Below are positions 1-9,500 of a stretch of DNA of 64,000 nucleotides, one piece after another. The position numbers and the translations under genes were made by a program. This DNA is from JACQFK01 sp964619955 (GTDB lineage Bacteria > Planctomycetota > MHYJ01 > JACPRB01): positions 62,001 through 126,000 of the forward strand of contig CAZUJF010000004.1 in NCBI GenBank assembly GCA_964619955.1. The letters are read 5' to 3'. Each line of letters opens with the position of its first letter. Position 1 is the stretch's first letter. A model generated the notes under the pieces. It searched no databases. It saw only the letters and a program-made list of their open reading frames with translations, and had not been told where the DNA came from.

Positions 1-1
1 G

Positions 2-778
2 CTGGGCACGACCTGGCTGAAGAAGGCGCAGACCGAGCGCGCCCGGGCGCTGAGGGTCCTCGCGGTCCAGTCCCGCAAGGGCTGGAACCCCCTGGAGATC
101 GCCGAAAAACAGAAGGCGCTGCAGGCGCTGCTCGGGGCCGGCAACACCAAGGCCATGGAAGCGCCGGTGAAGGAGCTCTGGAAGCGCACGTTCTTCGAGA
201 CGCAGGAGGCGGACAAGGACGAGAAATTCGCCGCCGCGAAGGCCCGGATCGACGAGATCGCCGCCTGGCAGAAAGCCGCCGGGGTCCCTGAGAAAGAGGG
301 CCTGGCGCAGCTGGCGAAGGACCACTTCCGCAGCCAGGACGAGACCCAGACCTTCGCGCTGCTGGAGAAGCGCGACGCGAAGATCATGGCGGACAACGCC
401 GCGCTCCGCGAGAAGATCCCGGCGCCGGAGTACGCGCAGATCTGGCAGACCAACCTCTACCGGATCGTCTTCGGCCGCGCGCCGCTGAAGATCGACGTGA
501 AGCTCTGCGAGGCGGCGCGGGACCACTCGAAGGACATGAAGGAGAAGGACTTCTTCGACCACATGTCCCCCGTGCCGGGCAAGCGCACGCCGGGCGACCG
601 GGCGGCGCGGATGGGGACCTCCGCGGGCGGCGAGAACATCTTCATGGGCAGCCCGAAGCCGGAGGACTCCTTCTGGGCCTGGTTCTTCAGCCTCGGCCAC
701 CACCAGAACATGGTCCGCGACTACGCCACCCTCGGCGTCGGCAACTTCGAGAAGTTCTGGACCCAGATGTTCGGGTAG
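2..778 (+). CDS. CAP/SCP-domain protein (5' end outside window)
   Basis: The open frame runs in from the left edge with no stop, so the N-terminus is missing; 258 residues are visible. The last ~110 residues look like a CAP (SCP/PR-1-like) domain: an early His in ARDHSKDM, then FFDHMSP, GGENI and a GHHQNM block followed by LGVG, which are the usual CAP positions. The region before it is charged and helical (Lys/Glu/Ala-rich). CAP proteins are usually secreted, but the signal peptide cannot be checked here. Substrate and role unknown. Confidence 0.8.
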   Translation: MGTTWLKKAQTERARALRVLAVQSRKGWNPLEIAEKQKALQALLGAGNTKAMEAPVKELWKRTFFETQEADKDEKFAAAKARIDEIAAWQKAAGVPEKEGLAQLAKDHFRSQDETQTFALLEKRDAKIMADNAALREKIPAPEYAQIWQTNLYRIVFGRAPLKIDVKLCEAARDHSKDMKEKDFFDHMSPVPGKRTPGDRAARMGTSAGGENIFMGSPKPEDSFWAWFFSLGHHQNMVRDYATLGVGNFEKFWTQMFG

Positions 779-824
779 GGGCCGCCGTCCCCGCCTGGCC
801 GCGACTGCGGCCGACCCTCGCCTA

Positions 825-1454
825 TCAGTCGTCTCCCCCGCTCCAGCGCCCCGTGAAGAGGCCCTTGAGCTGCTCATGCGACGGCCACTGCCTGGGGCGC
901 TTTCCCGTGGCCGGGAATCGGATGATCGTGTTGCCTTCGTTCAAGAGGTAATCGAAGCCCCCCGTGACGCCCGGCTCCGCAGGATAGGCGACGAATCCAA
1001 ACTTGCTGTGGTGATGAACCTTGCCGCGGGCCGGACTGCCCCCGGTGTCCTGCCCGTAGAATCGCTCGGCGCGCACGGGATCGGATTCGTCGGTCTCGAG
1101 CGCCGCGAAATAATATCCCCTGTAGGGCCGGGGGGCTTTCACCATCGGCCGGAGCGGATCCGCATCCGCTTCCGCAAGTTCCCTCGCGATCAGCTGAAGT
1201 TCCCGGCCCTGGATCACGAGATTGAAGAGCCCGGCGACATCCCCCGTCCAAAAGTCGTTCACCCCGTTCCCGTCCCGGTCGTTCGCCCGGAAATCGGCCT
1301 CGGCGCTGGCGAGCGTCTTGAGGGCCGCCGACACGCTGCGCTCATTCGAAGCGATTTGCGACTGCCTCAACCCCCGCAGAGCGAATCCTCCGATGACGAC
1401 CAGAGCGACGCCCAGCAGCGAATACACGATGATCCGGCGTTTCTTCCGTGCCAT
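825..1454 (-). CDS. membrane-anchored pseudopilin-like protein (DUF2950-like)
   Basis: 209 residues. A basic start (MARKKRR) is followed by one hydrophobic segment (about residues 8-27), and the rest would lie outside the membrane. The body has SNERSVSAALKTLASAEADF, an Asp/Asn-rich DRDGNGVNDFW turn (possible Ca2+ loop), a RPYRGYYF segment and HHHSKFGFVAYP. This layout resembles DUF2950/type II pseudopilin-like proteins common in planctomycetes. No clear prepilin peptidase site is visible. It is a single gene convergent with the CAP gene; function unknown. Confidence 0.6.
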   Translation of the reverse strand: MARKKRRIIVYSLLGVALVVIGGFALRGLRQSQIASNERSVSAALKTLASAEADFRANDRDGNGVNDFWTGDVAGLFNLVIQGRELQLIARELAEADADPLRPMVKAPRPYRGYYFAALETDESDPVRAERFYGQDTGGSPARGKVHHHSKFGFVAYPAEPGVTGGFDYLLNEGNTIIRFPATGKRPRQWPSHEQLKGLFTGRWSGGDD

Positions 1455-1489
1455 GGCTAAGAGTAGTGTACCCCGGCCTGGAGCGGAGG

Positions 1490-1532
1490 GGGCTCAGGCC
1501 CCGGCGCAGACGCGGCCGTGCGCGTCGCGGTG
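1490..1532. repeat. 43-bp direct repeat, copy 1 (duplicate of moeB-like 3' end)
   Basis: This stretch matches 2574-2616 at 42 of 43 positions (the only difference is C at 1517 against A at 2601). On the minus strand it still encodes the last residues and stop of the MoeB-like protein, but the first Cys of the final Cys pair reads Gly. It has no gene body attached. Homology ends sharply on both sides. Confidence 0.9.
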
Positions 1533-1587
1533 CGTTTGCGTGTGGGCAGCCTCTGCGCGTGAAGGGGGCAGCCGTCCTCGTGAAGGC

Positions 1588-1959
1588 TCAGGCCAGCTTC
1601 GATTTGCGGACGCGGCGCCGCATGGGCTTCCGCCCGGTACCCACGGCACCCTTCACCAGGGCTTCAAAGGCCGAGCCCGCCTTGCCGGAGAGCGCCCGGC
1701 CGTCGCCCTGCAACGGCAGTTCAAGGATCATCCCCAGCGTGACGCAATTCCCGGCCAGTTCAGGCTTCTCGACGATCGTGATTTTCAGTTGGCTCTTCGC
1801 GGCACGCACCACGAGGCTTCGATAAAACCGCGCCTTCCGGCGCCAGAGCTTCAACCGTTCGATGCGGGCCTCGCTCCCGATGTTCCCGGGAACGATCCCC
1901 CGCTTTTCCAATTCCAGCCCGCGCCGGCCCCATTCCTCGGACTGTTTGTCGAACCTCAT
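1588..1959 (-). CDS. small basic protein of unknown function, second gene of inserted module
   Basis: 123 residues from ATG at 1959, which has AGGAG eight bases upstream; a GTG nine bases further upstream is possible but lies too close to that Shine-Dalgarno. The protein is basic, with a Lys/Arg-rich tail (KPMRRRVRKSKLA) suggesting nucleic-acid or membrane binding. No known domain recognised. It follows the GNAT-like gene by about 11 bases, so the two are probably co-transcribed, and both lie between the 43-bp repeats. Confidence 0.5.
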   Translation of the reverse strand: MRFDKQSEEWGRRGLELEKRGIVPGNIGSEARIERLKLWRRKARFYRSLVVRAAKSQLKITIVEKPELAGNCVTLGMILELPLQGDGRALSGKAGSAFEALVKGAVGTGRKPMRRRVRKSKLA

Positions 1960-1970
1960 CGCGTTCACTC

Positions 1971-2546
1971 CTACAGCCTACCCGAAAACTCCAGGTAGTG
2001 ACAGCCGTCCTCGCGGGGATCGGCTCCGAGATCCCGAAACCCCTGCGCCTTGTAATAGCGGATCGCCCCGGGCAGCGAATGAAGCCCCAGCCTCCCCTGC
2101 CACCCACGGCGGAAGCTTTCACTTCGCGCGACGGCCAGCAGCGCCGACCCGCACCCGATCACGCTCCGGGGATCCCGAAGACTCGCCCGATTGTCAGGCG
2201 CGACACTGAGGTACTCGACATACGCCTGGGGGCGGTTTGAAACCCGCGTCCGGTGCCTGACGCCGGAAACCTCGATGATCATCAGACCTTGCAACTCTCC
2301 AAGCGCCCAGAGCGAAAAGGGGAGATACCTGCCAAGACCCGCGGCCTCGGCCAGCGAGAATTCTTTCAGGAAGCGCGACCAATTCCAGCCCGCATCGGCC
2401 TCACCCTGCGCCGCGAGGCGGCGTTGCCACGCTTTGGCCCGCAGCCTTGCTTTTCGCCCGATCCCGGCTTCGATCGTCCCTTCGATCCCGGACGGGATGA
2501 AACCGCCTTCCTTATCGGGCTCGTTCCACAGCAGGCTGACGCGCAA
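1971..2546 (-). CDS. GNAT-like N-acetyltransferase
   Basis: 191 residues starting at TTG 2546; an in-frame stop lies directly upstream and GAGGAG sits 12 bases before the start. The second half fits a GNAT fold: VEYLSVAPDN (strand beta4), a region where an acyl-CoA loop would lie (SVIGCGSALLAVA), a GRLGLHSLPGAIRYYKAQGF stretch typical of motif B, and a final strand HYLEFS. The pyrophosphate loop is not a clean R/QxxGxG/A, so activity is uncertain. Substrate unknown. It is the first gene of the 1.1-kb module between the 43-bp repeats. Confidence 0.6.
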   Translation of the reverse strand: MRVSLLWNEPDKEGGFIPSGIEGTIEAGIGRKARLRAKAWQRRLAAQGEADAGWNWSRFLKEFSLAEAAGLGRYLPFSLWALGELQGLMIIEVSGVRHRTRVSNRPQAYVEYLSVAPDNRASLRDPRSVIGCGSALLAVARSESFRRGWQGRLGLHSLPGAIRYYKAQGFRDLGADPREDGCHYLEFSGRL

Positions 2547-2573
2547 TCAAGCACCCCGCTCCTCAAGACGCCC

Positions 2574-2616
2574 GGGCTCAGGCCCCGGCGCAGACGCGGC
2601 AGTGCGCGTCGCGGTG
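2574..2616. repeat. 43-bp direct repeat, copy 2 (3' end of moeB-like gene)
   Basis: Native copy: on the minus strand it spans the last codons, stop and four bases of 3' flank of the MoeB-like gene. The pair is offset by exactly 1084 bp and brackets the GNAT module. Confidence 0.9.
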
Positions 2617-3333
2617 GACCTTGAGCGTGCGGAACTCCATCGTCCGCAGGTCGGCGTGCAGGAGCCGGCCCACGAGCGGCTCGCCGAGGCCGCAGATGAC
2701 CTTCACGGCCTCCGTCGCCGCGAGGCAGCCCAGCGCGCCCGCCACCGCCCCCAGCACCGGGAACTGCCGCTTCCAGGCGGGCGGATCGTCGGGATACAGG
2801 CACGCGAGGCAGGGCCCCTTCCCCGGCAGAATCGTCGTCAGGCGCCCCTCGAACTCGTACATCGCCGCGTCCACCATCGGCTTGCCGCGCTTCACGATCT
2901 CCCCGTTCAGCGCAAAACGCTCCTGGAAGAGCGGCGCGGCGTCCACCACGAGGTCCGCCTCCCCCACCAGCCGCGCGACGTTCGAGGCGTCCACGTTCGC
3001 CGGGACCGTGAGCAGTTCCACCCGCGGATTCAGCTCGCGCAGGCGGGCCGACGCCGACTCCACCCGCTTCTTGCCGATCCCCGCGGCCGTCATCAGCGTC
3101 TGCCGGTTCAGGTCCCCCGCGCGGATCTTCCCCTCGTGCGCCAGGATGAGCTTCCCCACCCCCGCCGCCGCCAGGTACGTCGCCGCCGCGCCGCCCACCC
3201 CGCCGATGCGCGTCACCAGGACCGAGGCCGCCTTGAGCTTCTCCTGCGCCGCCTCCCCGAAGCCGGGGATGGACAGCTGCCACTCGTAGACGGCTTTCTC
3301 ATCGCTGCTCAGCAGGGCGCGGGAGCGGGGCAT
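2578..3333 (-). CDS. moeB: MoeB/ThiF-family sulfur-carrier adenylyltransferase
   Basis: 251 residues, normal for the HesA/MoeB/ThiF family. It should adenylate the C-terminal Gly-Gly of the adjacent MoaD-like protein. Visible features: a nucleotide loop RIGGVGG near residues 42-48 (in place of the usual GxGGxG), the LNRQ arginine near residue 74, and two Cys pairs, CLAC near 180 and CRVC near the C-terminus, which would bind zinc. The start follows the MoaD stop directly (TAG then ATG). MoeB, ThiF and MoaD/ThiS-dependent sulfur incorporation enzymes cannot be separated by eye; the transporter context favours molybdopterin. Confidence 0.85.
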   Translation of the reverse strand: MPRSRALLSSDEKAVYEWQLSIPGFGEAAQEKLKAASVLVTRIGGVGGAAATYLAAAGVGKLILAHEGKIRAGDLNRQTLMTAAGIGKKRVESASARLRELNPRVELLTVPANVDASNVARLVGEADLVVDAAPLFQERFALNGEIVKRGKPMVDAAMYEFEGRLTTILPGKGPCLACLYPDDPPAWKRQFPVLGAVAGALGCLAATEAVKVICGLGEPLVGRLLHADLRTMEFRTLKVHRDAHCRVCAGA

Positions 3334-3612
3334 CTATCCTCCGGAGATCGGGGTCAGGATCGTGACGTTGTCCCCACCCTTCAACAGCCGGTGGTCGCCG
3401 GAGCGCACCTGCTCGTCGCCGAGGACGACCAGCAGCGCGGGATGAGGACAGCCGTGCGTGTCGAGGGCCAGCAGGCGGAACGCCGTGCCGTGCTGGCGCG
3501 CCAGGCGGACGATGAGGTCGTGCACCGAGATGGGCTCGTCGAGGTCGATCTCCTCCCGGTCCAGCCCCGTCGCCGCGCGCGCCTGAGCCGAGTAGCGGAT
3601 GTTCAGCTTCAT
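3334..3612 (-). CDS. moaD: MoaD/ThiS-like sulfur carrier protein
   Basis: 92 residues, a beta-grasp sulfur carrier. The decisive sign is the C-terminal Gly-Gly (TPISGG), the site adenylated and thiocarboxylated by MoeB-type enzymes, preceded by the typical LKGGDNVTIL strand. It overlaps the upstream ATPase gene by 4 bp (ATGA) and abuts the MoeB-like gene. In the molybdenum cofactor pathway it would donate sulfur to molybdopterin; no moaE is nearby. ThiS-like or other carrier roles are possible. Confidence 0.85.
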   Translation of the reverse strand: MKLNIRYSAQARAATGLDREEIDLDEPISVHDLIVRLARQHGTAFRLLALDTHGCPHPALLVVLGDEQVRSGDHRLLKGGDNVTILTPISGG

Positions 3613-4268
3613 GATGCCGGATCCCCGTTGCGTTGCTCGCGGACGCAGCCGCCGTCCAGGATGAACACGCGGTCGGCCAGGCGGCGCGCCTCCTCGACGC
3701 GATGCGTCACGTGCAGCGCCGTCAGCTGCTCGCGACCCCGAAGCGTCCGCAGCAGCTCCACCAGGCCTTCCCAGGTCTCATCATCCAGCGCGCCGAGCGG
3801 CTCGTCAAGCAGGAGCACCTTCGGACGCGCGGCCAGCGCCCGGCCCAGAGCGACCCGCTGCGCCTCGCCGCCGCTCAGCCCCTGCGGGAGACGGTCCAGC
3901 AGGCCCCGGATCCCCAGCAGGTCGGCCAGCTCGCCGACGCGGACGGCGATCTCGGACTCCGCCCAGCCCCGCACCCGCGGCCCGAATGCGAGATTCTCGC
4001 GCACCGTCAGCGTCTTGAAGAGGGCCAGGTCCTGCGGCACATACCCGATCCCGCGCTCCGCGGGAGGAAGTGCCGTCACGTCCACGCCCCCGAGCCGGAT
4101 GCGTCCCGCTTCGGGCTCGCGCAGGCCCGCGACGCATTCGAGGATCGTGGTCTTGCCGCCGCCCGTGCGGCCCATCAGGACCCCGTAGGCCCCCGCGGGG
4201 ATCTCGAGCGAGATCCCGGCGAGCGCGAACGCCCCGCTGCGGACCGCGAGATGCTCGATCGAAATCAT
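3609..4268 (-). CDS. modC: ABC transporter ATPase, molybdate/tungstate type
   Basis: 219 residues from ATG at 4268, overlapping the permease stop by 4 bp. It has Walker A GRTGGGKTT, Q-loop VPQDLALF, signature LSGGEAQR, Walker B VLLLDEP and the H-loop ALHVTHR. It lacks the C-terminal TOBE/MOP domain of classical ModC (~350 residues), so any oxyanion regulation must occur elsewhere. It would energise uptake through the adjacent ModB-like permease. Tungstate or another oxyanion cannot be excluded. Confidence 0.85.
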   Translation of the reverse strand: MISIEHLAVRSGAFALAGISLEIPAGAYGVLMGRTGGGKTTILECVAGLREPEAGRIRLGGVDVTALPPAERGIGYVPQDLALFKTLTVRENLAFGPRVRGWAESEIAVRVGELADLLGIRGLLDRLPQGLSGGEAQRVALGRALAARPKVLLLDEPLGALDDETWEGLVELLRTLRGREQLTALHVTHRVEEARRLADRVFILDGGCVREQRNGDPAS

Positions 4269-5056
4269 GGCCGCGGAACCCCCGCGCGACGCACGGCCAG
4301 GATCACGATCACCGCCAGCAGGATCATCAGCAGCGAGACCGCCACGGCGGATTTCAACTGGCCCACGGACAGCTCGAGAAACACGGTCGTCGAGAGCACC
4401 TCCGTGCGCATCCGCGTCGCCCCCGAGAACACGAGCACGGGGCCGAATTCGCCCAGGGCCCGGGCCCACGCGAGGGTGCCCGCCGCAAGCATGCCCCGGC
4501 GGGCCTCCGGAAGCGTGACCCGGAAGAACGCCTGCGCCCGCGTGCAGCCCAGCGTCAGCGCGACGTCCTCGGTGCGCGGCGGGATCTGATCGAACGCCGT
4601 TTTCATCGTCCGTACCGCGAACGCCGCCGAGACGGCGAACTGCGCGAGGATCACGCTCGGCACCGCATACGTGACGTTGAAGAACGTCCGCTCGAACCAG
4701 CGCGCGGGCGCCGTCTGAAACAAAATCAGGAGACTGAGACCCACCACCAGGGGAGGAAGCACGATGGGGATGTCGACGAGCGCATCCACGAGCGCCCGCC
4801 CCGGAAAACGCCGCCGCGAGAGCAGATAGCCCAGCGGAACGGCCACGAGCAGGGAAAGCAGCGCGGCGATCATCGACGTCGCCAGACTCAGCTTGATCGA
4901 GAACTGGATGTTCTTGTCCGCGAGCGCGCGGAGCAGGTCCAGCGGGCCGGCATAGAAGAAGTCGGCGCCCAGCATCAGGACGATGAGCAGGATATAGCCC
5001 CCGCCCAGGAGGGAGAGCCCGAGGAGGAAGGGCCGGTCGACGCGCGAGAGGGCCAT
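4265..5056 (-). CDS. modB: ABC transporter permease, ModB-like
   Basis: 263 residues with about six membrane segments. The cytoplasmic EAA-type loop is visible as EDVALTLGCTRAQAFFRVTLPEA, with the conserved Gly, followed by ALGEFGPVLVFSG, which is characteristic of molybdate/tungstate/sulfate permeases. The start lies 3 bp after the binding-protein stop. It forms the membrane channel of the importer with the ATPase downstream. Confidence 0.88.
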   Translation of the reverse strand: MALSRVDRPFLLGLSLLGGGYILLIVLMLGADFFYAGPLDLLRALADKNIQFSIKLSLATSMIAALLSLLVAVPLGYLLSRRRFPGRALVDALVDIPIVLPPLVVGLSLLILFQTAPARWFERTFFNVTYAVPSVILAQFAVSAAFAVRTMKTAFDQIPPRTEDVALTLGCTRAQAFFRVTLPEARRGMLAAGTLAWARALGEFGPVLVFSGATRMRTEVLSTTVFLELSVGQLKSAVAVSLLMILLAVIVILAVRRAGVPRP

Positions 5057-5059
5057 GGA

Positions 5060-6514
5060 TCAGGGGGCCTTCCAACGGAAGCCTTCGGATTCGAAGCGCG
5101 CCCGCGACTCCGGCGTGCGCAGCGCGTCCACCAGACGCCCGGCGAGCCGGGCGCGGGTCGAGGTTCGCGACACGGCCACCGGCTGCACCGCCAGCGCGCA
5201 GGGAAGATCGACGGCGATCGCGTCCAGTTCGTCCGCCGCCGCAGCCGCGTTGCTCACATACGCCACGACCGCGTCGAGCCCGCCCGCCCGCAGCTGGTTC
5301 ACCAGCAGATCGCCCGCGGGCGCCTGCACGACGACGTTCTTCATCACCGCCTCGAGCACTTTCCCCTGCCGCAGCGTCTCCTGCGTCAGCGCCCCCAGCG
5401 CGCACTGTTTCTCGTGCCCCACGCCGAGCTTCAGGCCGGGCTTGCCCAGGTCCTTCAACGTGCGCACCGCGTGGGGATTCCCCTTCTTCACCAGAATGAC
5501 CAGCTGGTTGAGGGAGATGTCGGAGACGTCCCCGAAATGGTCCTTGACCATCTCCATGAACGAGCGGTCGCAGGCGAAATAGACGTCGGGTTTGGCCCCC
5601 GCCTGCATCTGCGCGACCAGGATGCCGCAGCCGTTGTAGACGCGGACGACCTCGCAGCCCTCGCGGCGCTCGAAGGCCTGGATCGTGGGCTCGATCGCCG
5701 GGCGCAGCATCGCCCCCGCATGCAGCACGAGTTCCGGACGCTCCTCCCAACGGTCCCCGGAGACCGGCGTATACCCCGCCTTCCGGAATGCCTCCGCGCC
5801 GCCCTCCGCGGACGAAAGGAACCTCGCGAAACGCAGAGTCATCTGTGGCCACCGGCTCGTCGCCAGCACGGCGGCGGACACGCTGCCCCGCGACGAGGCC
5901 AGTTCCGGCAGGTCCACGGCCTCGAGCTCGGGATACTGCCGCACCGTCGCATCCCAGACGAACCCGGCGTCCGCGGCGCCCAGCTTGAGATCGTTCGCGA
6001 CTTCATTCACGGTCGTCTTGGTGACCCGCGCCGCCTTCTCCAGGTCCTTCCAATGCCCCGACTTCAGCAGAGCCTCCTTCACCAGCTTTCCGGCCGCGGC
6101 AGCTTCCGGCAGCGGCAGCGACAGTTTGAGTTCCGGACGCCGCAGATCGGCCAGGCTCCGCACCTGGAGCGGGTTGCCCTTCCTAACGGCGAGCACCGGC
6201 CGGACTTCGGCGAGCGGCAGCACCTCGCGGAGCAGCCCCTGGGCGCGCAGCAGCTCGAGATACGTGTCGTCCGCCGGAATGTAGAGATCTCCCGTGCGGG
6301 ACGCCTGGAGGTTCGCCAGCAGCGTCTGCGAACCGCCATACTGCATCTGCACCTTGCCCCCGAAGGCGGCCTGCAGCTGCTCGACCGGCGGCCGGATGCC
6401 GGCGGCGCAATAGACGAGCAGCGGCCCCGCTTCGCTCTCCTGCACCGGTATCAGCTGTACCAGGAGCACGCCGAAGAGGGCGAGCGAGCCCAGGAACGCG
6501 GCCCAGCGCTTCAC
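5060..6514 (-). CDS. tandem-domain periplasmic oxyanion-binding protein (two ModA-like domains)
   Basis: 484 residues. The start is GTG at 6514, overlapping the propeller gene stop by 4 bp (GTGA). After an N-terminal hydrophobic anchor/signal (about residues 4-22) there are two ModA-like lobes. The first (about 30-245) begins LLVYCAAGIRPPVEQL with YGGSQTLL and GDLYIPAD. The second (about 255-484) begins ELVLHAGAMLRPAIEP with YNGCGILVAQM and PDVYFACD. Normal ModA has one such domain (~250 residues). This is a fusion or internal duplication, so the importer may bind two anions or two different ones. Molybdate or tungstate is inferred from neighbours. Confidence 0.8.
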   Translation of the reverse strand: MKRWAAFLGSLALFGVLLVQLIPVQESEAGPLLVYCAAGIRPPVEQLQAAFGGKVQMQYGGSQTLLANLQASRTGDLYIPADDTYLELLRAQGLLREVLPLAEVRPVLAVRKGNPLQVRSLADLRRPELKLSLPLPEAAAAGKLVKEALLKSGHWKDLEKAARVTKTTVNEVANDLKLGAADAGFVWDATVRQYPELEAVDLPELASSRGSVSAAVLATSRWPQMTLRFARFLSSAEGGAEAFRKAGYTPVSGDRWEERPELVLHAGAMLRPAIEPTIQAFERREGCEVVRVYNGCGILVAQMQAGAKPDVYFACDRSFMEMVKDHFGDVSDISLNQLVILVKKGNPHAVRTLKDLGKPGLKLGVGHEKQCALGALTQETLRQGKVLEAVMKNVVVQAPAGDLLVNQLRAGGLDAVVAYVSNAAAAADELDAIAVDLPCALAVQPVAVSRTSTRARLAGRLVDALRTPESRARFESEGFRWKAP

Positions 6515-9500
6515 GCCGCCCTCCGCACCCGGAGCCGCGTGAAGAGCAGATAGAAGCTCAGGGTTCCCAGCAGGACCAGGAGGAACGCCTCCAGGCCCGG
6601 CGGCCAGCGGAAGGGCCGATCGTCGTCCGCATCGGAATCCGGGGACGAAACCGGGCGCGCGGACTCCGCCACCACGATCCGTTCCGGCGATTCCGGCTTC
6701 AGCAGGAGCTCCGCGTCCGCCGGGAGCACCTCGATCCCGCAGAGGATCGGCGTCCCGCTGCGCGCCTTGAACTTCACCTTGAGCTCCTTGCCGATCGGAA
6801 GCGGACCGAATTCGCGCACGGTCGCGCGCCAGGGCCCGCCGCCCTCCCGCGCGGGATCGAAGTTCTCGAGCACGGTCTCGCCCTGGATCGACACGTCGAA
6901 GACCCGCGCGCCCGGCGCCAGGCCGTCCGGCTCGATGAAGTGCAGCCTCACCCGGCAGTCGCGATCCTCTTTTGCATTCTTGTCGAGCGTCAGGACGACT
7001 TCGCGCACGCCCTTCGCCCCGGAAGAACTCACCCACGACGGCCCTTCGCCGGACGCGACGCTCGAATGCCGCCGGAAGTACTCCAGCTTGTCCCCGCCGA
7101 TCAGCACGGGCGCCTGGGGGGACTTCCCCCCGGCCGAGGGATATTCCAGCCAGAGCGTGCCGTCGGGATCGCGGCGGTCCCCCGGCGCGCCGAAGTTCAC
7201 GCCGATGCGCCGCACGGCCCCCTTCAGCTCCGACGAGCCGAAGAAGGTCCACATCTCGTTCTCCGGCATCGGCACGAGCGCGAGCGAGGTCTGGTTCTGG
7301 TAGCTGCAGATGCAGGTCCGCGTGTAGTCCGGCGCGCAGAGCACGCCGCCCGCCACCACGAGGTTGTTCGTGCAGCTGGAACGGAAGCCGCCGAGGTTGC
7401 CGGTGCCGCCGTCGCCGGCCAGGTCGAAGAATCCGGCGGCCCCCGAGCGGAACGTCAGCAGGTGTTCGGAAACCATCGGCGTGTTGCAGCCGTACGTGCG
7501 GGCGTAGATCCACTCGACCGGCAGCAGCGTGAGCGGATGCAGGCGCCCCCGGGGCTGCCCGGTCAGCAGATCGCAGGCGCGATCCGCCATGAAAATCGTG
7601 TCCCCGTGGATCATCGCCGGGCCCGAATTGGATTTCTTCCACCAGACCTGGGCGCCGGTGGCCCCCTGCCGCGCGATCATGCCCTTGGGCTCGTCCACGA
7701 GCGAATCCCGCGCCACGCGCCCCGCCTCGATCAGCATATCGCGTCCGGCCGAATAGCTGAGCCACGTCCCGAAGACTCCGTCCTCGATGCGCCAGAGTTC
7801 GCGCCCGTCCTTGACGTCGAACGCCAGCAGGCGCGGCGGCAGGGGGTCCCTCATCCCCTTCTTTTTCAGGCGGTCCGCCTGCGGTCCCGAGTGGCGGTCG
7901 ATGACGTAGAGCCGCCCGCCCCCGGCGCAGAGCGTATGGTGGCGGAAGCCCGCGCGGGCCTGGACGGTCCAGAGCACGCGGCCGCTGTCCGGATCCAGCC
8001 CCACCAGCCGGCGGCTGGACGAGAACGAATCGTTGTCGCCCCGGAAGGAGCTCAGCTTCTTGATGAGCGGGTTCTTCTCCTTTTCGGCCGTCGTGCCGGC
8101 CAGCGGATCGTCGAAGCCGCCCTCCGTCATCCGGTTCACGACGACGTCGTTCAGCGGCTCGGCCCCGCCGATGAGCACGCCGTCGACGAACGTGATCCCG
8201 CCCCAGTCCCCCCGGCCGTCGGGGAGGCGGTATTCGCGCAGGATGCGGCCGCTTTCGGGATCCAGACGCACGCAGCGGTCCTTCCAGGCGATGAAGATCC
8301 CCTGCGGGGTGGAGACGAAGTTCGACCCCGTCGCATTGGCTCCGGGCTGGTGCGCCGTGTTGTTGAAGAAGTCGCCGACCCCCGGCAGGGACGTCTCCCA
8401 GAGCAGGCGTCCCGTGTAGATGTCGATGGCCCGCAGCTTGTCGACGCCCTCGATGAAGAGGCGGCCCTCGAGCACCTGCGGCTGGGGACCGTGCCCGTGC
8501 CGCGGCAGGATGCCCTCGTGCGAGGGTCCGCCGAACCAGAGCAGCCCCAGCGGCGCGCGCACGCGCTTGTCCCGGGAAACGCGCGTGTTGGCCGCGTCCG
8601 CGTTCTCATGGGTCCAGTCCGCGGCCCCCGCGGGCGCGCCGGGCCTCAGCAGGCACGGAACGCCGTTGAGTTCCGCCACTTTGACGCCGTCGAGGCCGGC
8701 CGCGCGGCGGTCCAGATCCTCCCCTCCCCCCGGCAGCAGCAGGCGGCCGCCGTGGGGGCGGAGGATCCCGTAGACCCGCGCGAGCAGGTCCGGCGACGGG
8801 GTCGCCCCCGGCAGTTCCACCTGGGAGGCCAGATAGGACGGCAGCTGGGTCGATTCCGGAGTCCCGCGCAGCGCCACGCCCGCACGCCCGTAGTCCGGCA
8901 GCAGGCGGCGAAGCTCGGCCACCACCGTTTCGTCCGGATGCACAACGATCACGTGATGGGCCGACTTCCCGATGCGCGGGACGAGTTCGGCGGCCGGAGC
9001 CTTCGAGTACAGCACCTCATAGCCGGCCCGATCCGGGATTTCGGGGGTCGCGCGGCGGGCGAGGACGCGGGGTTCCCGGGCTTCCCCGCTGAAGGCGTGA
9101 ATCCAGCCCTCCCGGGTGACGACGAAGAGCCGTCCGTCCGCCGCCAGCAGCGAGGCGGGCGTGCCCTCGACCGCATGTTCCGCGAGCAGCCTCGGACGCT
9201 CCCCCTCCGAGTACACCCGCACCGCGCCGTCCACGCCCGCATAGAGCCGCGGACCCGCCTTGATCAGGCAGGTGATGAGCGGGGACTCGGCGCTTTCGGA
9301 GCGGCCGGTCTTCCAGGTCTTCTTCTTGACGAGGACGCCCTTGCGGTCGGGGGCTTCCACGATAGTGGACGCCGGCGGCGCGGCGGAGATGAGATCCTTC
9401 TTCTTTCCGGCGTGGTAGAAGCGGTCCCGCGTGACGACCAACTCGCGGGCGTAGTCCGCCACGAACAACCCGGTCGCCGCGTCGAAGGCGGCGCCGGCCG

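Noticed and set aside
1588..2546. GNAT plus small protein as a toxin-antitoxin pair
   Set aside because: In known GNAT toxin systems the antitoxin gene comes first and is a ribbon-helix-helix protein; neither holds here. Not excluded but unsupported.
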